Counted from the first letter of the stretch, positions 38,581 to 47,689 are shown. The stretch: DNA of 64,000 nt from Methylobacterium pseudosasicola (GCF_900114535.1 NZ_FOTK01000004.1:124001-188000), one strand, 5' to 3'. Notes: a model not told the origin generated them from the sequence alone. A program made the numbers and translations.

Positions 38581-39221
38581 GGTCCGTGCGTCGCGTGAAG
38601 GCCCGAGATCCCCAAGCCGGGAGCCATCGTGTGACGGCCCCGCCATACTGACGGCGTGGGCCTTGCCAATCCGTTGCCGGAATCGGCGTGATTACCAGAC
38701 GATGGCGTCAATCTGGCGCCTGGTTACCAATCGATATCAAGACAAAAGGCCTAAATGCCCTCTCAAAGGGGCAATTCGATAGCGACAGAGGTGCCGGGGC
38801 AGCCCTCCAGCCCGAAGCACGACACGCCGCGATCGGCACCGATCGAGCCGTCCGCCACGGCGCCCCCGCCACCGCCATGCGCCGGATGTCGTTGAGGGGG
38901 CCGTCGTTGCATGCAAAGACGAGCGGATCGACCGTCGAAAGCACGCGGTCCATGCCGGGATTGGTGGCGATCGGGGCCCGGATCTGCGCGGCGGCCACCG
39001 CCGAGACGCTGAACGTGTTGGTCAGCCCGACCGATTTGCCGAACCCGTTCAGGACCGTGACGGACGGCACCCGGTCGCGGACCACATCGCCGCCATGCGG
39101 GCGCACCACCGCGCCCCCTCTGCACGGGCTCCTCGGCGAGGGTGGAGTAGCCTGTTGTCCTGGGCCGACCCCGTTTCACGGAGGCCCGACCGCCGGGAAG
39201 CGGTCGGGCGCCGCTGGTCGG
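38581..39221. other. Intergenic region with possible decayed reverse-strand gene
   Basis: About 641 bases. The 38581-38760 part is AT-richer and probably carries the tad operon promoter. The 38763-39110 part contains coding-like minus-strand text in two frames (see separate entry). Confidence 0.45.
38763..39109 (-). pseudogene. Possible decayed minus-strand gene
   Basis: One frame reads SVTVLNGFGKSVGLTNTFSV and continues to LNDIRRMAVAGA with natural-looking composition; the adjacent frame then supplies GADRGVSCFGLEGCPGTSVA to a stop near 38763. A single frameshift near 38870 would join them. Family not recognised; chance reading is possible. Confidence 0.3.
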
Positions 39222-40598
39222 TCAGGCGACCTTCTGCGCGGGTGAGCCGAGGCCCAGCTCGACGCGGAACAGCGCCTCCATCTCGCGGCGGACGCGGATG
39301 GCCGGGTGGTCGGCGTCGTAGGCCACGTCGCTCCAGCGGACTGCGCGGCCGGCCGGGACGTCGTGGGTCAGCACGAGGTTGTGCGCCAAGCCGATCGGCA
39401 GGGCGTCCTGCGCCAGGGACTCGGCCGTCGGCATCAGCTTGCCGTAGACCGTGAAGCCACCCTCGCCGTCGAGCCGCTCACCGGCCTTCAGGGCGCGCTT
39501 GGCGGTGGCCGCCACGTCGCCGCGCCAGGCGCCCGTCGCGCCCGTCGCCTCGCCGCGCACCGCGATGGAGGCGACCGAGATCCCGAGTTCGAGGCCGATC
39601 AGGTGGTAGGGCTTGTAGGTGGCGGCGTAGCGGCCGCTGGCGTCGGTCTTCAGCCCGTATTGCGCGAAGCACTCCTGCACGTAGCGGCTCGGCGCCGCGA
39701 ACACCGCGAAGACGCCCCAGCGCAGGTCCCGGAAGACCGGGCGCCCGTCCCGCTCCAAAGAAGAGACCACCTCGACGGTGCCGCGCTCGGTCAGGATGCC
39801 GCCATCCGCCACCGGCCGCAGGAGCGTGGGCAGGTCGTCGACCCCGCAGGCCGGGAAGGCCAGACCGTCGCGCGGCGGGGTCAGGTCGCAGGCATTGGCC
39901 ACCGCGGCCATCTCCAGGGCCGACTTGGTGCCGTCCAGGAAGGAGTTGAACATCTGCGGGTTGAAGTCGCCGCCCGCGACCTGCTCGTCGCTGAAGCCGT
40001 AATGGCCCCAGACCGTGTCGGGGGTGGAGGCGTGATAGGCCGGCAGGTACTTCGTGCCCTTGCCGGCGCAGATCACCTCCAGGCCGATGGTGCGCGCCCA
40101 GTCGACCAGCTCGGCGATGAGCGCCGGCTGGTCGCCGGAAGCCATGGAGTAGATCACCCCGGCCTCCGCGGCCCGGCGGGCCAGGAGCGGGCCGGCGAGC
40201 ACGTCGGCCTCGACGTTGACCATGATGATGTGCTTGGCGTGCGCGCAGGCCTTGAGGGCGTGGTGGATGCCGGCGGCCGGGCTGCCGGTGGCGTCGATGA
40301 CGATGTCCACGAACGGGCTGGCGATCAGGGCGTCGGCATCGTCGGTGACGCAGGTCGCGCCGGTCCGTGCGGCCTCCTCCAGGGTCGGGGCCGCGAAGCG
40401 GGCCTCGTCCCAGCCCACCCGCCGCAGCGCCTGGCGGGCGCGATCCGGCGAGAGGTCGGCCAGGGCGGTGAGGTGGATGCCCGGCGTCCGGGGCGCCTGC
40501 GACAGGTACATAGAGCCGAACTTGCCGGCGCCGATCAGGCCGACGCGGACCGGGTTCCCCGCGCTGGCGCGGCGCTGCAGCTTGGCGAACATCGACAT
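39222..40598 (-). CDS. NAD(P)-dependent oxidoreductase with homoserine-dehydrogenase-like and SAF domains
   Basis: 458-residue cytoplasmic enzyme. A Rossmann motif VGLIGAGKFGSMYLSQ lies near residue 18, followed by HSD-like segments (DIVIDATGSPAAGIHHA, SMASGDQPALIAELVDWA). The C-terminal ~90 residues resemble an SAF domain (LPIGLAHNLVLTHDVPAGRA). Members of this family occur in sugar-acid and polyol catabolism, but the substrate here is not predictable. It is downstream of, and co-directional with, the LysR gene and part of a locus with a class II aldolase. Confidence 0.8.
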   Translation of the reverse strand: MSMFAKLQRRASAGNPVRVGLIGAGKFGSMYLSQAPRTPGIHLTALADLSPDRARQALRRVGWDEARFAAPTLEEAARTGATCVTDDADALIASPFVDIVIDATGSPAAGIHHALKACAHAKHIIMVNVEADVLAGPLLARRAAEAGVIYSMASGDQPALIAELVDWARTIGLEVICAGKGTKYLPAYHASTPDTVWGHYGFSDEQVAGGDFNPQMFNSFLDGTKSALEMAAVANACDLTPPRDGLAFPACGVDDLPTLLRPVADGGILTERGTVEVVSSLERDGRPVFRDLRWGVFAVFAAPSRYVQECFAQYGLKTDASGRYAATYKPYHLIGLELGISVASIAVRGEATGATGAWRGDVAATAKRALKAGERLDGEGGFTVYGKLMPTAESLAQDALPIGLAHNLVLTHDVPAGRAVRWSDVAYDADHPAIRVRREMEALFRVELGLGSPAQKVA

Positions 40599-40675
40599 GG
40601 CACTCTCCCGGCGGTTCCGCGGTCGGTCGGACGTCCGTGCCCGCCGCGTTGCATGGTCTTGCCGGTTCGGCATTA

Positions 40676-41641
40676 TCATGCGTTTCCGCGCCTGCCCATG
40701 CGGTGACCGCTGCGCTCGGGTCCGGATGGGGGCGCCTGGCCTCCGGCGCGGCTCTCCTGCTCCTGTTCCAGAAGCCACCGGCGGAAGGCGCGGATCTTCT
40801 CCAGCTCCCGGTCCCGTTCGCGGTAGCAGATGAAGTGCAGGTCCCGGTACAGGCTCGCGAGCCGGCCATCGCCGAGCCGCAGGAGCTGCCCGGCGCCGAG
40901 CTCGTCCTGCGCGAACCGCAGGCTCTCCAATGCGACCCCCAGACCCTGGATGGCCGCCGCGATCACCAGGGAGCCGCGGTCGAAGGCCGGCCCGGAGGGG
41001 GCGGCCGGAGCGGGAAGGCCGTTCTGGGCGAACCAGTCCGGCCAGCGCACGGGGCTGAACGAGGAATCCAGCCGGGTGAAGCCCTGGATGGCGGCGGGCT
41101 CGATCGGCCCGATCGCCCGGGCAAGATCCGGCGTGCACAGGGCCGCGATCTCCTCGGGACCTAAGGACTCGACCGCCAGGCCCGGGCCGCGCGGCGGCTG
41201 GCCATAGGCGATCAGGATATCGATCTCTTCGTGCCGGCCGAGGTCGATCGGGTCGGCGTTGCTCGAGAGGCGGATGCCGATCTCGGGATGGGCCGCCACG
41301 AAGGCGTGTAGCCGGGGCCCGAGCCACTTGGCGGCGAAGCTCGGTGTGCAATGGACAGCCAACGCCGAGGGCGGTGGTGGGCTGAACTCGGCGCAGAGCG
41401 CCTCGATCGCGTCGAAGGCCTGCCCGAGGCCGGCACAGAGGCGTGCGCCGTCGGGTGTGAGGGTCGCCTGGCGGTTGGCGCGCCGGAACAGGGGCCGCCC
41501 GAGGGTGCGTTCGAGGGCGCGGATCTGATGGCTCACCGCCGAGGGCGTCAGGTGCAGCTCCTCGCTCGCCCTGGCGAAGCTGCCGAGGCGCGCGGCTGCC
41601 TCGAAGGCCCGCAGGGCGGGAAAGCTCGGGATCCGCCGCAT
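40676..41641 (-). CDS. LysR-family transcriptional regulator
   Basis: 321 residues. N-terminal winged helix-turn-helix (FPALRAFEAAARLGSFARAS, then ELHLTPSAVSHQIRALE) and a LysR substrate domain. Divergent from the class II aldolase gene and upstream of the dehydrogenase, so it probably controls both. A 17-base perfect dyad lies 10 bases before its start codon. Resembles GcvA-like LysR proteins. The inducer is unknown. Confidence 0.9.
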   Translation of the reverse strand: MRRIPSFPALRAFEAAARLGSFARASEELHLTPSAVSHQIRALERTLGRPLFRRANRQATLTPDGARLCAGLGQAFDAIEALCAEFSPPPPSALAVHCTPSFAAKWLGPRLHAFVAAHPEIGIRLSSNADPIDLGRHEEIDILIAYGQPPRGPGLAVESLGPEEIAALCTPDLARAIGPIEPAAIQGFTRLDSSFSPVRWPDWFAQNGLPAPAAPSGPAFDRGSLVIAAAIQGLGVALESLRFAQDELGAGQLLRLGDGRLASLYRDLHFICYRERDRELEKIRAFRRWLLEQEQESRAGGQAPPSGPERSGHRMGRRGNA

Positions 41642-41650
41642 CCTGCAATC

Positions 41651-41667
41651 CGTGAATTGGATTCACG
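41651..41667. promoter_or_regulatory. LysR-type operator dyad
   Basis: Perfect inverted repeat CGTGAAT-TGG-ATTCACG in the LysR/aldolase divergent region, 10 bases from the LysR start. It contains a T-N11-A type core typical of LysR sites. A second half-site CGTGAA occurs at 41673. Its position suggests autorepression as well as aldolase control. Confidence 0.6.
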
Positions 41668-41803
41668 AAAACCGTGAAAAATCGTCGTTTGTCAAGGCAA
41701 GCGGGCGGCACGATAGTGCCGGTCAGACCGCGAAGACGGCCGAAACGACGAAGACCGAGGAAACGCATCGGGTGGCTCGGGCCGCCCAAAGGAAGGGCAC
41801 GCC

Positions 41804-42667
41804 ATGCTCAACGACCATGCCCATGACGGCGACGTCGCCATCGACCTGCCCAATGACAGCGCCGGCCGCAAGCGGACTTCGATCTACCAGCCCGAGCAGG
41901 CGGGCCTGATCTTCCCGGAGATCCCGCACTTCGCCAGCCACGCCGAGGAGCGGGAATACCGCAAGCAGCACCTCGTGGCGGCCTGCAGGGCCTTCGCGAT
42001 GCACGGCTTCGATTACGGCTTCGCCGGGCACCTGACGATCCGCGACCCCGAGCGTCCGGAGCTGTACTGGACCAACCCGATGTGCGTGCACTTCTCGCAG
42101 GTGCGGATGTCGAACCTGATCCTCGCCGACCACAAGGGCGACGTGGTCGAGGGGCGCTACGCGATCAACCGCGCGGGCTTCGTGCTTCACGCCGCGGTGC
42201 ACGACGAATACCCCGACGTCATGGCGATGTGCCACGCGCACACGACCTACGGCACCGCCTGGTGCGCCACCGGCCGGCCGCTGGACATGATCAGCCAGGA
42301 TGCCGCCGCCTTCTACAACAGCCACGCGGTGATCGGCGCCTCGGCCGGCGCCGTGGCGGTGGAGAAGGCCAGCGGCCTCTCGGTGGCCCAGCAGATCGGC
42401 CGCAACCGCGGCGTGCTGCACCAGAACCATGGCCTGCTCACCTGCAGCCGTCACAGCATCGACGACGCGGCGTTCTGGTTCATCGCCCTGGAGCGGGCCT
42501 GCCAGCAGCAGCTCCTGGTCGAGGCCACCGGGATCAAGCCGCAACTCCTCTCGGAGAAGACGGCCCGCTACAGCCGCGAGCATGTCGGCAGCGACTATAT
42601 CGGCTGGCTGCACTTCCAGACGCTCTACAGCCACATCGCCGAGACCCAGCCCGACATGTTCGACTGA
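41804..42667 (+). CDS. Class II aldolase/adducin-family protein
   Basis: 287 residues. The fuculose-phosphate aldolase-type fold is shown by FDYGFAGHLTIRDPE (active-site region), zinc-binding HAHTTYG and the later His in VLHQNHGLLTC. N-terminal 30 residues are extra relative to FucA. May act as an aldolase, epimerase or decarboxylase; members without phosphate-binding features often act in acid-sugar pathways. Divergent from LysR, single gene. The pathway with the SAF dehydrogenase is inferred. Confidence 0.85.
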   Translation: MLNDHAHDGDVAIDLPNDSAGRKRTSIYQPEQAGLIFPEIPHFASHAEEREYRKQHLVAACRAFAMHGFDYGFAGHLTIRDPERPELYWTNPMCVHFSQVRMSNLILADHKGDVVEGRYAINRAGFVLHAAVHDEYPDVMAMCHAHTTYGTAWCATGRPLDMISQDAAAFYNSHAVIGASAGAVAVEKASGLSVAQQIGRNRGVLHQNHGLLTCSRHSIDDAAFWFIALERACQQQLLVEATGIKPQLLSEKTARYSREHVGSDYIGWLHFQTLYSHIAETQPDMFD

Positions 42668-43061
42668 GGCAGTGACGGGCCGGGGAAGGCGTCCTTTCCA
42701 GTCTTCGGCCCCGATTGTCCCGCCAAGCGTGCACCGCCAAGTCTTTGTCGAAGCGGTTCTATCAACCTCCCCGTCATTCCGGGGCGCTGTAGGCGAACCC
42801 GGAATCTAAAGCCGCCGCCGGCGCAAGAGCTTGCTCCCCCTACGTGTCTGGCTTCCGGGCTCCGCTTCGCGGCCCCGGAATGACGGGGTTGGTGCCGAAA
42901 TTATAGAGATCAGTCCCCGATCCACGGGAGAATAGCCGGATCTTCCGCTGTCGCAGGCCTTCAGACGCGCCGCAGGCGGATTTGCTTGTCGATAACCTAC
43001 CATCCCGGCAACCTTTCCGGCTTGGCGCGGGTCGTCCTCGTGGCGCGACGCGGAGGCCGGC
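42668..43061. other. Intergenic region with palindromic repeat
   Basis: About 394 bases; 42769-42888 is a palindromic repeat (separate entry). Remaining sequence holds no recognised gene. Confidence 0.5.
42769..42888. repeat. REP-like element, 17-base inverted arms
   Basis: CCCCGTCATTCCGGGGC at 42769-42785 is repeated inverted at 42872-42888, with a further imperfect pairing inside (CCGGAATCT / GCTTCCGGG). This is the general type of alphaproteobacterial intergenic palindrome. Confidence 0.75.
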
Positions 43062-43220
43062 ATGATGGGATTGGGCGTGTTCTGTGTGGTGGCCGGCGCG
43101 AGCCTGGCCGCCGCATCCTTGTGGGCGCCCCGGTACCGGGCCCTCCTCGAAGGGATGGGTGGGTGCCTGTTCCTGGTCGGGCTGGGCTGTGCCGGCGCGG
43201 ATCTGGCACTCGCGTCCTGA
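43062..43220 (+). CDS. Small 52-residue membrane protein
   Basis: GGAGG 5 bases before ATG 43062 (ATG 43065 also possible). Two hydrophobic segments (GVFCVVAGASLAAASLW and CLFLVGLGCAGADLAL) separated by a polar turn with charged residues. Its length and hydrophobic pattern match the gene at 52405 exactly, so they are probably paralogues. Function unknown. Confidence 0.6.
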   Translation: MMGLGVFCVVAGASLAAASLWAPRYRALLEGMGGCLFLVGLGCAGADLALAS

Positions 43221-43341
43221 TCCGCGCCGAGAGGCGGGAATGATTCAGCGGGTTTTTGAGGGGCGGGGTTGCCAAGCTTGACCATATGGGCCAGCCTGTA
43301 CGTAAGTAATGCGTCCCGATTGGAGCTGCCCAGGAGTGCCA

Positions 43342-43575
43342 ATGCTGGTCAATCACACGCGCCGCTTGCTCAATAAAGCTGCCGAATCCGGCGATTATCG
43401 GATCTCCGTTCAACGAAAGCCGAATGCATCGTGGCCCGGTGATTACAGCCGGCTCACGGCCCTCGAGAGCGTCGGCCATCTGGAGCGGATCGATCACGGC
43501 GACGAACGCGCGATCTGGCAGATCACCTCCGCCGGGCTAACGCAGCTTCAGACCTTCGCCGGGGGAGACGCGTGA
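43342..43575 (+). CDS. Hypothetical 77-residue protein
   Basis: AGGAG 5 bases before ATG 43342. Soluble, with a pattern (LTALESVGHLERIDHGDERA, then WQITSAGLTQLQTF) reminiscent of a winged-helix C-terminal fragment seen in small DNA-binding proteins. Overlaps the next start as TGATG, so the two are coupled. Family not identified. Confidence 0.6.
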   Translation: MLVNHTRRLLNKAAESGDYRISVQRKPNASWPGDYSRLTALESVGHLERIDHGDERAIWQITSAGLTQLQTFAGGDA

Positions 43576-43715
43576 TGGCCTCGATCAAGATCCGCGCGAC
43601 CGATGACGGCACCTTCGTGGTCTATCGCAACGGCGCGGCCGTCGCCTCCGGGCTGACCCGCGACCAGGCCGAGCGCTGCGCCACGGTCCTGGGCTGGATC
43701 GCGCCACATTCCTGA
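43575..43715 (+). CDS. Hypothetical 46-residue protein
   Basis: Starts at ATG 43575, overlapping the upstream stop by one base. Sequence IRATDDGTFVVYRNGAAVAS followed by GLTRDQAERCATVL looks like a real small beta-alpha protein. No family recognised. Confidence 0.5.
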   Translation: MASIKIRATDDGTFVVYRNGAAVASGLTRDQAERCATVLGWIAPHS

Positions 43716-43862
43716 GCGGGGAGGGGGAATCGGCGGTAAGGGATCGTTAACCCTGTCAGCCTACCCCGAACACACCAGCCGATCGCTGGCCTTCCACGCC
43801 CATCCGATTTCGCCCCTCAACACGGGTGGGCGTGGAAGCCTAACCCCTGCGCGCGATCCGCT

Positions 43863-44099
43863 TCAGAGCGCGCGGGCGTAGCCGGGCAGCAGGTCGATGG
43901 CCTGGGCGGTGGCCTGGGACAGGCGCACCTCGGTCAGCGTGACCTCGGCCCCGTCCTTCACGGCCTCCTTGACGATCTGCACGCCGCTGTCGGGATTGTC
44001 CGCGATGACCGCGTAGAACACCGTCAGCAGGTTTTCCGGGGCGTCCTCGTCCCGGCGCGCGACCTTCACGATGAAGGCGGTTTGGTTCGGCTCGATCAT
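43863..44099 (-). CDS. Hypothetical 78-residue protein
   Basis: Clean frame with IEPNQTAFIVKVARRDEDAP and QATAQAIDLLPGYARAL. Balanced composition suggests a real soluble protein of alpha/beta type. The next upstream gene (44146) is on the same strand 47 bases away, possibly one operon. Function unknown. Confidence 0.6.
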   Translation of the reverse strand: MIEPNQTAFIVKVARRDEDAPENLLTVFYAVIADNPDSGVQIVKEAVKDGAEVTLTEVRLSQATAQAIDLLPGYARAL

Positions 44100-44145
44100 G
44101 GCAGGCGTCGCATTCCGTTCCTGACGTGGAGAGACAACCCGACGG

Positions 44146-44394
44146 TCAGGCCGCGGTCAGGCGCTTGGTGTTGAACGCCACGTGCTCACGATAGCGGGCG
44201 ATCACCGTCTCGGGCGAGCCGCCCATCATGAGCGTGGTCATGGCCTCGCCGGCGGCGTGCATCTTCTCGGTGATCATGGATTGCGCTTCGGCCATCCCCT
44301 CTCGGCCGCCCCAGGCGAGTCGGACCAGGCGCAGTTCGATCACGCGCTGGGCCTCGAGGGCCAGCATCATCGACGAGAAGAAGGGATTGTACAC
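44146..44394 (-). CDS. Hypothetical 82-residue helical protein
   Basis: Sequence FFSSMMLALEAQRVIELRLV then a Gly-rich turn and MITEKMHAAGEAMTTLMMGG, fully helical and amphipathic, a little like phasin-type or other Methylobacterium small proteins. Start ATG 44394 has no strong ribosome site. Function unknown. Confidence 0.55.
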   Translation of the reverse strand: MYNPFFSSMMLALEAQRVIELRLVRLAWGGREGMAEAQSMITEKMHAAGEAMTTLMMGGSPETVIARYREHVAFNTKRLTAA

Positions 44395-44528
44395 GGCTCA
44401 CTCCGAACCGCGGCAGATGCGGCAGGGCTTAAACTCGGCGCTCGCCCGGAATGATCCGTCAGGGCCACGCGGGGCGGACCCGCGTTTCGGGCCCGCCGGC
44501 CTGTCGGCGCGGCGGGTCCTAATCTGGA

Positions 44529-45491
44529 TCAGCCCCGCGCGAGCCGGTCGCGGATGAGCTTGTGGAGGGCGCGCAGGTCGCTGCCGAACTGGCGGATGCC
44601 TTCGGCGAGCTTTTCGGTCGCCATGGCGCTCTCGTTCATCTCCCAGCGGAACGAGAACTCGTCGGTCGCCGGCACCTCGGGCGGCTCGCCGTAGGAGTCG
44701 GGCGACAGGGCGCGGGGGAGGTGGCCCTCCGTCGCGGCGAGCTCTTCCAGGAGCTTGGGCGAGATGGTTAGGCGGTCACAGCCGGCGAGCGCCTGGATCT
44801 GATCGATGTTGCGGAACGAGGCGCCCATCACGACGGTCTTGATTCCGCGCGCCTTGTAGGCGGCGTAGATCGCCCGCACCGACTGGACGCCCGGATCCTC
44901 GGCGCCCGTGTAGGTCTTGCCCTCGGCCTTGGCGTACCAATCGGTGATCCGCCCGACGAAGGGCGAGATCAGGAATACGCCGGCATCCGCGCAGGCCATG
45001 GCCTGGACCAGGGAGAACAGCAGGGTCAGGTTGCAGTCCACGCCCTCGCGCTGGAGCACGCGGGCTGCCTGGATGCCCTCCCAGGTGGAGGCGATCTTGA
45101 TCAGCACCCGGTCGCGCGACACGCCGCGCTCGTCGTAGGCGCGGACGATGGCCCGGGCCTTCTCCAGCGTCCGGTCGGCGTTGAAGGACAGGTTGGCGTC
45201 GACTTCGGTGGAGACCCGGCCCGGCACCAGCTTGGTCAGCTCGACGCCCACCGACACGGCGAGCCGATCGGCCACCGCCTGGACGACATCCTCGGTCTCG
45301 CCGCCCTGCTTCTTGCCCCAGGAAACCGCCTCGTCGACGATCGGGGCGAGCCCCTCCATGCCGGCGGCCTTCAGCAGCAGCGACGGGTTGGTGGTGCAAT
45401 CGACCGGCTTGAGCTTCTCGATGGCGCCGATGTCACCGGTATCGGCAACCACCACGGTCATGGTGCGGAGTTGATCGAGCAGCGATGTCAT
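44529..45491 (-). CDS. tal: Transaldolase
   Basis: 320-residue pentose phosphate pathway enzyme transferring dihydroxyacetone between sugar phosphates. The Schiff-base Lys is in [11 protein letters not shown] near residue 132, and [28 protein letters not shown] and [17 protein letters not shown] are classical transaldolase A/B motifs. ATG at 45491 sets the size close to E. coli TalB (317). Supplies sugar phosphate rearrangement. Single gene as far as visible. Confidence 0.95.
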   Translation of the reverse strand: MTSLLDQLRTMTVVVADTGDIGAIEKLKPVDCTTNPSLLLKAAGMEGLAPIVDEAVSWGKKQGGETEDVVQAVADRLAVSVGVELTKLVPGRVSTEVDANLSFNADRTLEKARAIVRAYDERGVSRDRVLIKIASTWEGIQAARVLQREGVDCNLTLLFSLVQAMACADAGVFLISPFVGRITDWYAKAEGKTYTGAEDPGVQSVRAIYAAYKARGIKTVVMGASFRNIDQIQALAGCDRLTISPKLLEELAATEGHLPRALSPDSYGEPPEVPATDEFSFRWEMNESAMATEKLAEGIRQFGSDLRALHKLIRDRLARG

Positions 45492-45644
45492 AGCGTACCT
45501 CGTGGATTGGCGCCCGACTGTCGGGCCGCCGCGCCCCTGCACCAGGAGATATAAGATGCGCCCCCGGAGGCTTCGACGCTGCGCGGCTTCAGCCGAATCG
45601 CCCGGCGCGTGCGCTCAGCGGGTTTCGTACCACGCCGGGGCTGA

Positions 45645-45875
45645 TCAGCCGACCGTTCGCCAGTCCCGCAGCGACAGGGACCAGGCCTGCGCCTCGTGAT
45701 AGGCCACGGCCATGCGGCCGTGGCTGAGGATCTTGGCGAGCATGACCCTGTCGCCCAGGGCGGTGATCTGGATCACGGTCGGGCCGTGGCCGGCATCGCC
45801 GACCAGGCAAGTCCCGACGCCCCACCCCTGCTCGCGGCAGATCTCCGCGGCGCAGCGGTGATCGTGCCGCGTCAC
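45645..45875 (-). CDS. Hypothetical 76-residue protein
   Basis: GTG at 45875 overlaps the stop of the upstream gene (GTGA), giving a soluble protein rich in alternating hydrophobic segments (CAAEICREQGWGVGTCLVGD, GPTVIQITALGDRVMLAKIL). Probably coupled to the membrane protein. Family not recognised. Confidence 0.55.
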   Translation of the reverse strand: MTRHDHRCAAEICREQGWGVGTCLVGDAGHGPTVIQITALGDRVMLAKILSHGRMAVAYHEAQAWSLSLRDWRTVG

Positions 45876-46165
45876 GGATTGGCGCTGCGGGCAGCCGGCT
45901 GCGGATAGGACGGGTTGCCGCCCGGAACCGCGCTGCTGTTCGACGGCGCCGTCGCGCCGCCCGTGCCGCCCTCGCTGCCGGTGACCTGCTTGCGCGAAGC
46001 GCTCTGGCTCTGGCTGGCGTAATCCGGCGGCGAGCTCGCGCCCTGCCACGTCATCAGCCCGGCCAGGGCCGCGACCATGAGGCCGACGCTGGCGATCAGC
46101 ACGATGAGCGCGGGCCGGCCGCGCTTGCCCTGCCGGCCGTCCTGACCGGAGAGTTGTTCTGCCAT
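45872..46165 (-). CDS. Small single-pass membrane protein, Ser-rich
   Basis: 97 residues; polar basic start, one transmembrane segment (ALIVLIASVGLMVAALAGLM) and an extracytoplasmic Ser/Gly/Asn-rich tail (SQSQSASRKQ, GGTGGATAPSNSS). Start ATG 46165. Function unknown. Confidence 0.6.
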   Translation of the reverse strand: MAEQLSGQDGRQGKRGRPALIVLIASVGLMVAALAGLMTWQGASSPPDYASQSQSASRKQVTGSEGGTGGATAPSNSSAVPGGNPSYPQPAARSANP

Positions 46166-46333
46166 GGTGGAACCTCGTCGACCCGAAGCTGCGGGTCCTG
46201 GAGCGCGCACCGCCGAAAGGGATTCCGCTTCGGCGTCAGCGCGCGTGGGATGTAAGACAGGAACGGGCCGCCGGGCCAATAGGTCCGCCCCTGTGGCCTT
46301 ATGCACCGGCCACGCAGGGCGAAACGTCGGGCT

Positions 46334-46516
46334 TCAGGCGGTGAAGACCAGCAGCAGCGCCCCGAGGCTACCGAGCGCAGTGACGCTGATCCCGCTCACG
46401 AAGGCGACGTCCCAGCCGGCGAACTTGTTGGTGATCGGCGCGAACCGATAGGCGGAATGCGTCACCAGCGCGCCGAGCACCGCGAGGGCCAGCGCGACCG
46501 ACATCAAAATCGTCAT
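46334..46516 (-). CDS. Small 60-residue membrane protein
   Basis: Two hydrophobic segments (ILMSVALALAVLGALVTH and SVTALGSLGALLLVFTA) around a polar loop. Start ATG 46516. Similar in character to neighbouring small membrane proteins. Function unknown. Confidence 0.6.
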   Translation of the reverse strand: MTILMSVALALAVLGALVTHSAYRFAPITNKFAGWDVAFVSGISVTALGSLGALLLVFTA

Positions 46517-47068
46517 GGGGTGTGATCCTTGTCCGCCAGTGGCGGGACTGACCGACCCTCCGCGGATACAGGCAACGGACCAGCGGGCCCAGGTATCTGC
46601 CCGTCGCGAAACCATCCGTGCCGCCGGTGACGCAGGCCCCGGCCCGTCGCGCCGTCTGCCGGCCCGATCCGGGCGGCCGATACACCCAAGCCGGCGGATC
46701 AAGACTACTTCTGGTCGATAACAACTGCGTCAGTGGTGCAGGCATACCAGTGAAAATAACGTAGGTCAGGGAACCTGCTTGTGCGCAACCCGTTTGTGCC
46801 CCGCTGCCGACAGGGCAGGGATCCGCACCGGGAGCCCGACCGATCGTGACGGCGGACATTGAACTGAGACGCTTCGATCGGTCTATGCCGGCTCGCAAAT
46901 CCCGTCTGTGCAAATCTCCGTGTGGATCCGGCCTCGATCTCGGCCGAATTTCCTAAGGAAGTTCGGTATAGCTGCCTAAAAGAATAGTACTTTTGTACCA
47001 TTGAACGCGCGAAAGCTGCGCACATCTGATGTCCGGTCCGGGGTCTTCTCAAACGCAGCGAGGTACCC
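46517..47068. other. Intergenic region upstream of CsbD gene cluster
   Basis: About 552 bases. Contains a candidate EcfG-type promoter at 46770-46794 and an AT-rich stretch at 46950-47010. No convincing gene on either strand. Confidence 0.45.
46770..46794 (+). promoter_or_regulatory. Candidate EcfG (general stress sigma) promoter
   Basis: GGAAC (46770-46774) and CGTT (46791-46794) separated by 16 bases match the alphaproteobacterial EcfG consensus (GGAAC, 16-17 bases, CGTT). It faces the CsbD cluster, but lies about 275 bases upstream, so a long leader is required. Confidence 0.35.
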
Positions 47069-47227
47069 ATGACCGAACGCACGAAATCACCCTCCGCCGA
47101 GCACCTCAAGGCTTCGGTGAAGGAGGCCATCGGCAAGCTCACCGGGGATGCCCGGGTCGAGGCCGAGGGCCAGCGTCAGAAGCGGGCGGCCCGGGCGGCC
47201 AAGGCGACCGAGACCCGCGACGACTGA
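47069..47227 (+). CDS. CsbD-like small protein (52 residues)
   Basis: Contains AIGKLTGDARVEAEGQRQ, which matches the CsbD repeat core (GxxTGdxxxxxxGxxxx). Highly charged, Lys/Arg/Ala-rich, likely intrinsically flexible and stress-induced. First gene of a plus-strand cluster. Start ATG 47069; ribosome site weak. Confidence 0.6.
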   Translation: MTERTKSPSAEHLKASVKEAIGKLTGDARVEAEGQRQKRAARAAKATETRDD

Positions 47228-47295
47228 CCCCGTTTCAACCGGCGCCCCTCCCATCGGGCGCCATACCCCCGCACCTACCACAACCGGAGAACGAC

Positions 47296-47643
47296 ATGGT
47301 CGATATCGACAGGATCACGGGCGCCGCGAAGGAGCTCGGCGGCAAGGTCCAGGGCGCCGTCGGCGACCTCACCGGCTCGCGGAGCGACACGGTCGAGGGC
47401 CGCTTCCGCGAGGCGAGCGGGCAGGCCGAGAACCTCTACGGCCAGGCCAAGGACACCGTCCGCCATGCCGCCGATGAGGCCGCCGACTATGCCGAGGACG
47501 CCTATGAGCGCGGCGGCCATTACCTGCGCCGGGGCACCCGCGAGGTGAGCCACCAGGTCGCCGAGTACCCGCTCGCCTCCCTGCTCGTCGCCGGCCTTGC
47601 CGGCTTCGGCCTCGGCCTCCTGGTCAGCGCCAGCCGCGACTGA
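47296..47643 (+). CDS. CsbD-like protein with C-terminal membrane helix
   Basis: 115 residues. N-terminal CsbD-type motif (DIDRITGAAKELGGKVQGAV, then GDLTGSRSDTVEGRF), middle charged helical region and a C-terminal membrane segment (PLASLLVAGLAGFGLGLLV). This N-CsbD/C-terminal-anchor architecture resembles DUF883/ElaB-type proteins. CGGAG upstream of ATG 47296. Confidence 0.65.
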   Translation: MVDIDRITGAAKELGGKVQGAVGDLTGSRSDTVEGRFREASGQAENLYGQAKDTVRHAADEAADYAEDAYERGGHYLRRGTREVSHQVAEYPLASLLVAGLAGFGLGLLVSASRD

Positions 47644-47689
47644 GCCCAGATCCCTCTTCCACAGACGACCGACGACCCGGAGTAACAGC

